From an uncultured Pseudorhodobacter sp. (GTDB taxonomy: Bacteria > Pseudomonadota > Alphaproteobacteria > Rhodobacterales > Rhodobacteraceae): 6,251 bases of DNA. How positions within the stretch are numbered: position 1 is the first letter of the stretch; every line of letters begins with the position of its first letter. The notes beneath the pieces were generated by a model. It ran no database searches and was not told the DNA's origin. It saw nothing but the letters and a program-made list of their open reading frames with translations. A program made the position numbers and the translations under genes. Of this stretch, positions 1-5,535 are shown one piece after another. The stretch covers positions 1 through 6,251 of the forward strand of contig CAMFIX010000189.1 of assembly GCA_945952425.1 (NCBI GenBank), read 5' to 3'.

Positions 1-62
1 GGTTTCACACCCCTCCAGACCTCCCCGTGGGATATTTGAGCCAGTATGAAAGGGGAAGGGGC
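1..62 (+). repeat. Truncated 3'-end composite repeat, copy A
   Basis: This is the right-hand part of a composite element that recurs at 3090-3182 and, inverted, at 3189-3315. Bases 1-13 (GGTTTCACACCCC) match the loop and descending arm of the hairpin seen at 3120-3142, which has the same TTTCACA loop. The core CCCCGTGGGATATTT follows at 23-37, and TATGAAAGGGG at 45-55. In copies B and C the element sits just after a gene in that gene's orientation, so copy A probably marks the end of a plus-strand gene left of the window. The resemblance to repeats common in Rhodobacteraceae intergenic DNA is from memory. Bases 63-91 hold nothing I can assign beyond a weak GGCGC/GCGCC stem (60-64 with 76-80) that could lie in the 3' end of the minus-strand gene's transcript. 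Confidence 0.6.
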
Positions 63-91
63 GCGGTGTTAGGTTGCGCCTGCCGGGCACG

Positions 92-784
92 CTAGGGCGT
101 GGCGAGCAGCCAGTCGCCGGGGCCGGTCAGGGTCAGCGTCAGGGTCTGGCTCTCCGGCAGGGTCACGGTGCAAAGGACGCCCGGGCTCGTCGAGGCGTCC
201 TCGCAGAGCACGGTGCCATCCGGGGCGGCGAGGGTGAAGGCCGGGGCGCCGGACAGGCGGAGGAGGCCGATCTGCACCGGGTCTCCACCGGGCAGCGCCA
301 AAGCAAAGCTTTGCGCGCCCTTCTCCTGGTGCATCGCGCTGACGGTCAACAGGGCGGGCGGCGGCGGGATCTCGGACGCGGCATCGGCGATGGCCTCGCG
401 GAGCGCCGAATCCTCGGGGGCGAGCTGGCGGGCGGTCTCGTAAAGCGCCGCGGGGTCGAGGCTGCCGGGCAAAGGCGTTGCCGTCGCAGGATCGGGCACC
501 GTGGCGCTGGCCTGCAAGTCGGCGGGGCTGGGCGTGGGCGTCTTGGCGCCGGCCTTGGGGTCGGCGGGTTTGGCGGCTTTCTTCGGGGGCGGGGGCTCTA
601 CCGCCGTCAGCCGTCCCTCCGCCAGCTGCAGCCCCTGCATCAGCCGCGCCGCCGCCATCAAGAGCACCGGGTCGCGGTCGGCCTGGCCGAGCTCGGCCAG
701 CCGATGCGCCGTCACCAGGCGGGAGGCGGGGCCCTCGGCCAGGGCGGGGGTGGCAAGCAGGCAAAGGGCAAGGACGAAGCGCAT
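92..784 (-). CDS. Hypothetical exported (periplasmic) protein, 230 aa
   Basis: I do not recognise the family. The frame stays open upstream of 784, but this ATG is chosen because it is preceded by a good ribosome binding site (AGGAAGG) and opens a clear signal peptide: MRF, a hydrophobic stretch at residues 4-13, and an A-L-A site with cleavage likely after residue 16. A short alpha-helical-looking part follows (about 18-62). Next comes a low-complexity Pro/Ala/Lys linker (about 63-108), a short helical segment with a YETARQLAPEDSAL stretch (114-128), and a C-terminal part rich in alternating hydrophobic residues (about 145-230) that looks like a small beta domain. It carries the only two cysteines outside the signal peptide (194 and 205), a possible disulfide. 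The upstream N-terminal reading (59 extra residues) overlaps the argE start and looks non-coding. It is transcribed divergently from argE. No function is proposed. Confidence 0.75.
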   Translation of the reverse strand: MRFVLALCLLATPALAEGPASRLVTAHRLAELGQADRDPVLLMAAARLMQGLQLAEGRLTAVEPPPPKKAAKPADPKAGAKTPTPSPADLQASATVPDPATATPLPGSLDPAALYETARQLAPEDSALREAIADAASEIPPPPALLTVSAMHQEKGAQSFALALPGGDPVQIGLLRLSGAPAFTLAAPDGTVLCEDASTSPGVLCTVTLPESQTLTLTLTGPGDWLLATP

Positions 785-788
785 GGGC

Positions 789-795
789 CCTTCCT
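789..795 (-). promoter_or_regulatory. Ribosome binding site for the exported protein
   Basis: On the minus strand AGGAAGG lies four bases before the ATG at 784. It favours this start over the longer open frame reaching 961 and agrees with the signal peptide beginning here. Confidence 0.6.
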
Positions 796-869
796 GCCCG
801 ATCCGCGCCGGAAAGAGAAGCCATTCGCGGGCCCCGTGCCGCTTGGGCGGGCTTGCGGTTGCGGCGGGG

Positions 870-889
870 CAGGGGCAAACAGGGGCAAA
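870..889 (+). repeat. Two 10-bp direct repeats just upstream of argE
   Basis: The 10-mer CAGGGGCAAA occurs twice head to tail (870-879 and 880-889), and AGGTGCCCCA follows at 891-900. The second copy runs into the ribosome binding site of argE. Its GGGGCA can pair with TGCCCC at 894-899, immediately before the ATG, so a small hairpin could cover the binding site. I see no recognised operator. Confidence 0.5.
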
Positions 890-893
890 GAGG
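889..893 (+). promoter_or_regulatory. Ribosome binding site for argE
   Basis: AGAGG lies six bases before the ATG at 900. It supports this start over the in-frame extension to 501, which would run back through the divergent exported-protein gene. Confidence 0.6.
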
Positions 894-899
894 TGCCCC

Positions 900-2102
900 A
901 TGCAGACGACGACCCGCGAGATCCTCGACCGGCTGATCGGTTTCGACACGGTCAGTTCCAACCCGAACAGGGCGCTGATGGATTATGTCGCGGGGCTTCT
1001 GGGCGCCCATGGCATCGCGGCGCAGCTGATCCCGGACGCCACGGGGGCCAAGGCCAACCTTTACGCCTCGGTCGGCGAGGGGGCGGGGGTCATGCTCTCG
1101 GGCCATACCGATGTCGTCCCGGTCGAGGGCCAGGCCTGGACGAAGGCGCCCTTCCAGCTGACCGAGGCCGAGGGGCGGCTTTACGGCCGCGGCACCGCCG
1201 ACATGAAGGGCTTTTGCGCTGCGGCCATCGCGGCGATGATCGCGGCCTCCAGGCGGACGCTGAAGACGCCTTTGCACCTGGCGCTGTCCTATGACGAGGA
1301 AATCGGCTGCATGGGGGTGCGCTCGCTCGTCACGATGCTGGAGGGTGCCCCCGTCCGTCCGCGGTTCTGCATCGTGGGGGAGCCCACGGGGATGCAGGTT
1401 GCGACCGGCCACAAGGGCAAGGTCGCCTTGCGCGCCACCTGTCATGGCCGCGAGGGGCACTCGGCGCTGGCCCCCCTCGCCCTGAACGCCCTGCATCTGG
1501 CGGCGGAGTTCGTGGGCGCCCTGCGCGCCGAGCAGGCCGAGATCGCGGCCCAAGGGCATAGGGACGGCGATTACGACGTGCCCTATACCACCGTCCATGT
1601 CGGCAAGATGTCGGGCGGGGTGCAGGTGAACATCGTGCCGAACCGCGCGACTTTGGACTTCGAGATCCGCTCTTTGGCAGAGGACGACCCTTCCGCCATC
1701 ATCGCCCGCCTGCAGGAGCGGGCGGCGGCGATCGTGGCGGGTTACCCCGATTTCCCCGAGGCCGCCATCGTGATCGAGCGGCTTTGGGATTACCCGGGCC
1801 TCGGCACCTCTCCGGGTGCCGAAGTGGTGAATTTCGTCAAAAGCCTGACCGGCGGCAATGGCACGATCAAGGTGGCCTTTGGCACCGAGGGCGGGCTGTT
1901 TGACGCCCGGCTCGGGGTGCCGACGGTGATCTGCGGGCCGGGCTCGATGGCGCAGGGCCACAAGCCGGACGAATATGTCAGCCTGGAGCAGATGGCGCGC
2001 TGCGAGGCGATGCTGGGGGCGCTGCTGGAGCGGCTGGAGCGGCGTCTGTTATCGAGCTTTGCCGCCTCTGCGACCTGGCGGCCCTGGGGTTCGACGATGT
2101 GA
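900..2102 (+). CDS. argE: Acetylornithine deacetylase-like M20 metallopeptidase
   Basis: A cytoplasmic zinc hydrolase of the M20/ArgE/DapE family, 400 aa. ArgE itself removes acetate from N2-acetylornithine to give ornithine for arginine synthesis. The family metal-site motifs are all present: SGHTD (His69 ligand, Asp71 support), GTADMKG (bridging Asp101), YDEEIG (Glu133 general base, Glu134 ligand), VGEPT (Glu161 ligand) and GHKPDEY (His354 ligand). The inserted dimerisation domain spans about 170-290 and carries GREGHSAL with His187, which in this family completes the active site of the partner subunit. The YGRGTADMKGF and GPGSMAQGHKPDEY stretches are ArgE-like rather than DapE-like. The last ~18 residues (from about 383) look like an extension beyond the usual family end and overlap sequence that reads as MnmH-like in another frame. 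The final four bases overlap the annotated mnmH start. No other arginine gene is nearby, so the exact substrate is uncertain. Confidence 0.88.
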   Translation: MQTTTREILDRLIGFDTVSSNPNRALMDYVAGLLGAHGIAAQLIPDATGAKANLYASVGEGAGVMLSGHTDVVPVEGQAWTKAPFQLTEAEGRLYGRGTADMKGFCAAAIAAMIAASRRTLKTPLHLALSYDEEIGCMGVRSLVTMLEGAPVRPRFCIVGEPTGMQVATGHKGKVALRATCHGREGHSALAPLALNALHLAAEFVGALRAEQAEIAAQGHRDGDYDVPYTTVHVGKMSGGVQVNIVPNRATLDFEIRSLAEDDPSAIIARLQERAAAIVAGYPDFPEAAIVIERLWDYPGLGTSPGAEVVNFVKSLTGGNGTIKVAFGTEGGLFDARLGVPTVICGPGSMAQGHKPDEYVSLEQMARCEAMLGALLERLERRLLSSFAASATWRPWGSTM

Positions 2103-3142
2103 TCGACGTGCGGGCGCCGGCGGAATTTGCCGAGGACCATCTGCCCGGCGCGATCTCTTTGCCGGTGCTGAGCGATGCCGAACGCGCCCGGGTCGGCACG
2201 ATCTATAAACAGGAGAGCCCGTTCCGCGCCCGCAAGATCGGCGCGGCTTTGGTGGCCCGCAATGCGGCGCGCCATATCGAAGAGGTCTTGGCCGACCGCC
2301 CCGGCGGCTGGCGGCCCCTGGTCTATTGCTGGCGCGGCGGGCAAAGGTCGGGGAGTTTCGCGCTGATCCTCGGCCAGATCGGCTGGCGGGTGGAGACGCT
2401 GAAGGGCGGCTACAAGGCCTGGCGCGGGCTGGTGGTGCGGGAGCTTTACGACACGGCCGTCCGGGCGCCGGTCGTGGTGCTGGACGGCGATACCGGCACG
2501 GCCAAGACGGCGGTGCTGGGGCGGCTGAAGGCGATGGGGCATCAGGTGATCGACCTGGAGGGTTTGGCGCACCACCGGGGCAGCCTGTTCGGCGGCCTGG
2601 GGGCGCAGCCCTCGCAGAAGGCCTTCGAGGGGGCGCTGGCGATGCAGCTGGCGGCGCTGGACCCCGCGCGGCCGGTGCTGGTGGAGGCCGAAAGCGCCAA
2701 GGTCGGCGATCTGCGCCTGCCGCCCAGGCTGTGGGCGGCGATGGCGGCGGCGCCAAGGGTGGTGATCGAGGCGCCCCTGCAGGCGCGGGCCGATTACCTG
2801 GCGCGGGCCTATGCCGATGTGACCGAGGACCGCGCCCGGCTCTTCCAGGTGATCGGCCAGCTGAAACCCTTCCACGCGCGGGAGGTGGTCTCGGCCTGGC
2901 TCGACATGGCAGAGACCGGGGATTTCAAGGGCTTGGCCGAGGGGCTGATGGCGGGCCACTACGATCCGCGGTATCAGAAGCACCGCGAGCGGGGGGCGGC
3001 GCCCGTGGCGGTGCTGCGGGCGGAGGTTTTGGACGAGGCGGGGGTGGAGGCCTTGGCGGTAGGGGTTTCGGAGGCCTTGGGCGGAGAGCGGGGGGACCCC
3101 TCCCCCCGAGCCCCCCTGCTCAGGGGCTTTCACAGCCCCTGA
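2099..3142 (+). CDS. mnmH: tRNA 2-selenouridine synthase MnmH/SelU
   Basis: Replaces sulfur by selenium in 2-thiouridine at position 34 of tRNAs for Lys, Glu and Gln, using selenophosphate and passing through an S-geranyl intermediate (knowledge of E. coli YbbB). The N-terminal rhodanese domain (about 1-115) begins at IDVRAPAEF and holds YCWRGGQRSG (76-85) with catalytic Cys77. The C-terminal P-loop domain has GDTGTAKT (130-137), DLEGLAHHRGSLFG (152-165), VEAES (195-199) and HYDPRY (287-292), all family-typical. The start at GTG 2099 gives a GTGA overlap with the argE stop, with GGGG ten bases upstream. It clips the beginning of the rhodanese fold, however, and the frame reads LCDLAALGFDD just before it, so the real start may lie upstream at a non-standard codon. 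Residues 330-347 are encoded by the 3'-end repeat. Its substrate supplier SelD is encoded convergently. Confidence 0.92.
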   Translation: MIDVRAPAEFAEDHLPGAISLPVLSDAERARVGTIYKQESPFRARKIGAALVARNAARHIEEVLADRPGGWRPLVYCWRGGQRSGSFALILGQIGWRVETLKGGYKAWRGLVVRELYDTAVRAPVVVLDGDTGTAKTAVLGRLKAMGHQVIDLEGLAHHRGSLFGGLGAQPSQKAFEGALAMQLAALDPARPVLVEAESAKVGDLRLPPRLWAAMAAAPRVVIEAPLQARADYLARAYADVTEDRARLFQVIGQLKPFHAREVVSAWLDMAETGDFKGLAEGLMAGHYDPRYQKHRERGAAPVAVLRAEVLDEAGVEALAVGVSEALGGERGDPSPRAPLLRGFHSP

Positions 3143-3182
3143 TAACCCGGTGGGATATTTTTGAAATGATGAAGGGGCAAGG
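3090..3182 (+). repeat. 3'-end composite repeat, copy B (overlaps the mnmH end)
   Basis: The parts in order are: GGGGGG (3090-3095) with CCCCCC (3102-3107); a C-run ending CCCCCCTGCT (3111-3120); a perfect 9-bp hairpin (3120-3142); then the core CCCGGTGGGATATTTTT (3146-3162) and ATGATGAAGGGG (3166-3177). The same order of parts appears inverted in copy C, and the right half appears in copy A. The left half is inside the mnmH reading frame. Confidence 0.65.
3120..3142 (+). terminator. Hairpin at the mnmH stop, candidate terminator
   Basis: The arms TCAGGGGCT (3120-3128) and AGCCCCTGA (3134-3142) are perfectly complementary, with loop TTCAC. The mnmH stop codon TGA (3140-3142) forms the base of the descending arm. 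A T-run (3158-3162) comes only 15 bases later, so it is not a textbook intrinsic terminator. An RNA 3'-end stabilising role is equally possible. The hairpin is directly visible; its function is inferred. Confidence 0.5.
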
Positions 3183-3260
3183 AGCACGGCGCCTTGCTTT
3201 CAGACTTGCCGAAATACGCAAGACCTCGCTTTCAATTTGGCCAAAATACTCACGGGGATT

Positions 3261-3286
3261 TTCAAGGGGGCCGTGGCTCCCTTGAA
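3261..3286 (-). terminator. Second hairpin downstream of selD
   Basis: The arms TTCAAGGG (3261-3268) and CCCTTGAA (3279-3286) are perfectly complementary around a 10-base loop. On the minus strand the nearest T-run is TTTT at 3246-3243, about 14 bases beyond the stem, the same arrangement as after mnmH. It is probably part of the selD transcript end, but intrinsic termination is unproven. Confidence 0.45.
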
Positions 3287-3300
3287 GCAGGGGGTCCGGG

Positions 3301-3315
3301 GGGGGGCAGCCCCCC
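3301..3315 (-). terminator. G6/C6 hairpin just after the selD stop
   Basis: GGGGGG (3301-3306) pairs with CCCCCC (3310-3315) around a three-base loop, two bases beyond the selD stop codon. Three further Gs (3298-3300) allow the pairing to slip. There is no adjacent T-run. It is a candidate first stem of a two-hairpin transcript end. Confidence 0.45.
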
Positions 3316-3317
3316 GG

Positions 3318-5471
3318 CTACCCGACCACCACCGCAGGCGCCCCCGCCTCCACCACCCCGATCACCGCCGCCGCATCTCCGCCCGCCCGCAGCGCGGCCA
3401 GCAGCCCCGGGGCCAAAGCCGCCGGCACCGCCGCCAAGAGCCCGCCGCAGGTCTGCGGGTCGAACAGTAGCCGCGCGCGGGGCGCGGTCAAATCGCCCGT
3501 CACTCGCCCCAGCACCGCAGCCCGGTTGGCGGGCTCCAGCGAGGAGCCCTCGCCCATCGCGGCCAGCAGCTCTGCCCCCGGCAAAAGCGGCACATCGGCC
3601 AGCGCAAGCCGCGCCGAGGTGCCCGAGGCCTCCAGCATCTCCACCAGGTGGCCCAAAAGCCCGAAGCCCGTCACATCGGTCATCGCATGGGCATGGGGCG
3701 CCAGCACCGCCGCCGCCGCGCCATTGCCGCGGCCCATAGCGGCAAGGCAGCCCGCCACGATCTCGCCCAGCAGGGCGCCTTTCGGACGGGCCATCGCCAT
3801 CTCGGCCGCGAGGATCGTGCCCGAGCCCAAAGCCTTGGTCAGGATCAGCACATCCCCCGCCCGCGCGCCCGCCTTGGTCACGGCCCGCGGGCCAAGCCCC
3901 GTGACGGTGAAGCCCACCACCAGCTCGGCCCCCTGCGCGGTATGGCCGCCGACCAGGTCCGCCCCGGCGGCGCCAAAGACCTCGGAAGCGCCAGCCATCA
4001 CCTCCGACAGCATCCGCGCCTGCAAGGCCTCCGACCCGCGCGGCAAGGTGATCTGCGCCAGGGCCACCTGCGGCGTGGCCCCCATCGCCCAGATGTCGCC
4101 CAAGGCATGGACCGCCGTCAGCCGCCCCATCCGCCGCTCGTCGCCGGTGAAGGCGCGCAGGTGGTCGGTCGTCAGCACCTGCACCCCGCCCACGACCTTG
4201 AGCACCGCCGCATCGTCGCCCGGGCCGGTCAAAACCTCGGGCCTGCGCGCCGCGGGCAGGTCCAGCGCCCGCAGCGCCCCCGCGCCGACCTTGCCGCCGC
4301 AGCCGCCGCAAAGCGGCCGCGGCCCCATCGCCTCGGCGAGGCCCAGCACCTGCGGCACCTGCGGCGCCATCGCGGGAAAATCCCCGAACATCGCCATGAA
4401 GCGCCGGTCGATGCGGTCTTTCCAGGTCCAAAGCGCGGGGCCCTGCAGGACGCCGCCCCATTTCTCGGCCAAGGCGGATTTGCGGCCCAGCGAGACCAGC
4501 TTCAGGTAATCGCGCTGCGGCGCGAAGGCGCGCGGGGCGCTGCCGGTCAGGGCGGCCCGCAGGTTGTGCCAGAGGACCGGCGCCGCGCGGACGGCAAAGA
4601 CCCCGGCCTTGGGCCGCGGCGCATGGGGTAGATGCACGCAATCGCCCGCGGCAAAGATCGCCGGGTCCGAGCTTTGCAAGTGCCGGTCGACGGCCACGAA
4701 GCCTTCGTGCAGCGCAAGACCCGTCTCGGCCAGCCAGGCCTGCGGCCGGGCGCCCGCCACGGTCAGGGTGAAGTCGCTGGCCAAAAGCCGCCCGTCCTGC
4801 AGCCGGACCGCGCCGGGCAGGGTCTCGACCGGGGTCGCGGTCAGCAGCTCGACCCCCGCCGCCGTCAGCGCCTGCAGCAGCGCCGCGCGGGCCCGGGTCG
4901 GCAGGGCGGCCAAGGGCCCGCCGCGGTCGATCAGCGTGACCCTGGGGGCCAGCGCGCGCAAGCGATGGGCCGAGGCGAGGGCGAGCTCCACCCCGCCCAG
5001 CCCCGCGCCGATGATCGCAACCCGGGCGCCCTGACCCACGCGCGCCACGAAATCCTCCCAGGCGGCGGCATAGGCGCCCAGCGGCTTGGCGGAAAAGGCA
5101 TGTGCCCCTAGCTCCGGCAGGTCGGACGTGATGCCGATGTCCAGCGAGGCGAGGTCATAGGCCAGGGGCGCCCGCCCCGCCAGCCGCAAGAGCCTGGCCT
5201 CTCGGTCGATCCCCGTCACCCGGTCCTGGATCAGCCGCGCCCCGGCCCGGCGGGCCAGGCGCACCAGGTCGATCAGCATCTCCTCCCGCGCATAATGCCC
5301 CGCGATCAGGCCGGGCAGCATGCCGGTATAGGGCACGACCGGGGCCGGATCGACCAGGGTCAGACGCACGCCGGGCAGGGGCGCCATCGCCCACTTCTGC
5401 AGCACCAGCGCATGAGCATGCCCGCCTCCGACGAGGACGACATCCTGCACGAGGGGCCATGGCGCTTGCAT
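3318..5471 (-). CDS. selD: Fused FAD/NAD(P) oxidoreductase-selenide, water dikinase
   Basis: The SelD half makes selenophosphate from selenide and ATP, releasing AMP and phosphate; this feeds MnmH and, where present, selenocysteine synthesis. Residues 1-~360 form a pyridine-nucleotide-disulfide-type oxidoreductase similar to type II NADH dehydrogenases: first dinucleotide fold VVLVGGGHAH (11-20), second VAIIGAGLGGVELA (151-164), and the FAD-contacting AIFAAGDCVHL (271-281). Residues ~385-717 are SelD: CGGCGGK (388-394, with Cys391 and Lys394 matching the essential Cys/Lys of E. coli SelD), GDDAAV (418-423), TTDH (434-437), GGHT (508-511), MTDVTGFGLLGHL (597-609) and FDPQTCGGLL (670-679). This fusion architecture is known in other bacteria, and the length looks normal for it. 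The N-terminal substrate is unknown; a redox step on selenium or sulfur is an inference. It is transcribed divergently from rpoN and converges on mnmH. Confidence 0.93.
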   Translation of the reverse strand: MQAPWPLVQDVVLVGGGHAHALVLQKWAMAPLPGVRLTLVDPAPVVPYTGMLPGLIAGHYAREEMLIDLVRLARRAGARLIQDRVTGIDREARLLRLAGRAPLAYDLASLDIGITSDLPELGAHAFSAKPLGAYAAAWEDFVARVGQGARVAIIGAGLGGVELALASAHRLRALAPRVTLIDRGGPLAALPTRARAALLQALTAAGVELLTATPVETLPGAVRLQDGRLLASDFTLTVAGARPQAWLAETGLALHEGFVAVDRHLQSSDPAIFAAGDCVHLPHAPRPKAGVFAVRAAPVLWHNLRAALTGSAPRAFAPQRDYLKLVSLGRKSALAEKWGGVLQGPALWTWKDRIDRRFMAMFGDFPAMAPQVPQVLGLAEAMGPRPLCGGCGGKVGAGALRALDLPAARRPEVLTGPGDDAAVLKVVGGVQVLTTDHLRAFTGDERRMGRLTAVHALGDIWAMGATPQVALAQITLPRGSEALQARMLSEVMAGASEVFGAAGADLVGGHTAQGAELVVGFTVTGLGPRAVTKAGARAGDVLILTKALGSGTILAAEMAMARPKGALLGEIVAGCLAAMGRGNGAAAAVLAPHAHAMTDVTGFGLLGHLVEMLEASGTSARLALADVPLLPGAELLAAMGEGSSLEPANRAAVLGRVTGDLTAPRARLLFDPQTCGGLLAAVPAALAPGLLAALRAGGDAAAVIGVVEAGAPAVVVG

Positions 5472-5535
5472 GGCCCGACCCTAGCCGAACCCATCCGGCG
5501 TTGCCATGGGGCGCGGGCTCCGTTACCCCTTGCCC
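5472..5535. other. 64-bp divergent gap between selD and rpoN
   Basis: It must hold the 5' signals of both genes, or at least of selD, unless promoters lie inside the opposite gene. On the minus strand AGGG stands 8 bases before the selD ATG, a weak ribosome binding site. On the plus strand there is no purine-rich site before the rpoN ATG at 5536. I could not identify a convincing -35/-10 pair or a -24/-12 sigma-54 site. If rpoN begins at the in-frame ATG at 5506, the gap is only 34 bp. Confidence 0.4.

Larger units (their letters stand above)
3189..3315 (-). repeat. 3'-end composite repeat, copy C, with a tandem second core
   Basis: Read on the minus strand, downstream of selD, the parts are: a G6/C6 hairpin (3315-3301), a C-run ending CCCCCTGCT (to 3287), a second hairpin (3286-3261), then the core CCCCGTGAGTATTTT (3257-3243) and TTGAAAGCGAGG (3236-3225). 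A diverged second core follows in tandem, GTATTTCGGC (3217-3208) and CTGAAAGCAAGG (3203-3192). The two cores are offset by 32 bp and agree at 21 of 32 positions by my count. The element faces copy B across the convergent gap, and together they fill almost all of 3143-3317, in which I see no gene. Confidence 0.65.

Noticed and set aside
785..899. Possible -35/-10 promoter for argE, from TTGCGG/TTGGGC-like hexamers
   Set aside because: No matching -10 hexamer at an acceptable spacing; hexamers of this kind are expected by chance in this composition.
74..1294. A 406-codon plus-strand open frame opposite the exported-protein gene and running into argE
   Set aside because: It reads as Gly/Arg-rich low-complexity protein and runs into argE in the wrong frame. 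The minus-strand gene has a signal peptide and ribosome binding site instead.
69..1961. A 630-codon open frame on the minus strand across argE and the exported-protein gene
   Set aside because: It is antisense to argE, whose active-site motifs are complete. Its own translation is Arg/Pro/His-rich with no domain, typical of an antisense frame in GC-rich DNA.
1790..3187. A 465-codon minus-strand open frame opposite mnmH
   Set aside because: It is antisense to a gene with clear rhodanese and P-loop motifs, and its translation has no recognisable domain.
3177..3197. GCAAGG/CCTTGC hairpin followed by TTT as an intrinsic terminator for mnmH
   Set aside because: The stem is only 6 bp with a 9-base loop and three Ts, and its right arm is the end of the second core of copy C. 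It is more likely a by-product of the facing repeats.
3266..3306. Possible G-quadruplex from the G-tracts after selD
   Set aside because: The tracts are explained by the two hairpins of the 3' element, and the opposite strand has paired C-tracts. No independent evidence for a quadruplex.
3526..4631. Long plus-strand open frames opposite selD
   Set aside because: They are shadows of the selD codon pattern, with Ser/Pro/Ala- or Arg/His/Gln-rich translations and no domain.
3262..4641. A 459-codon minus-strand frame overlapping the SelD half of the fusion
   Set aside because: It is a +1/-1 shadow of selD, very rich in Gly, Ala and Arg with no motifs. The selD frame carries every family motif without interruption.
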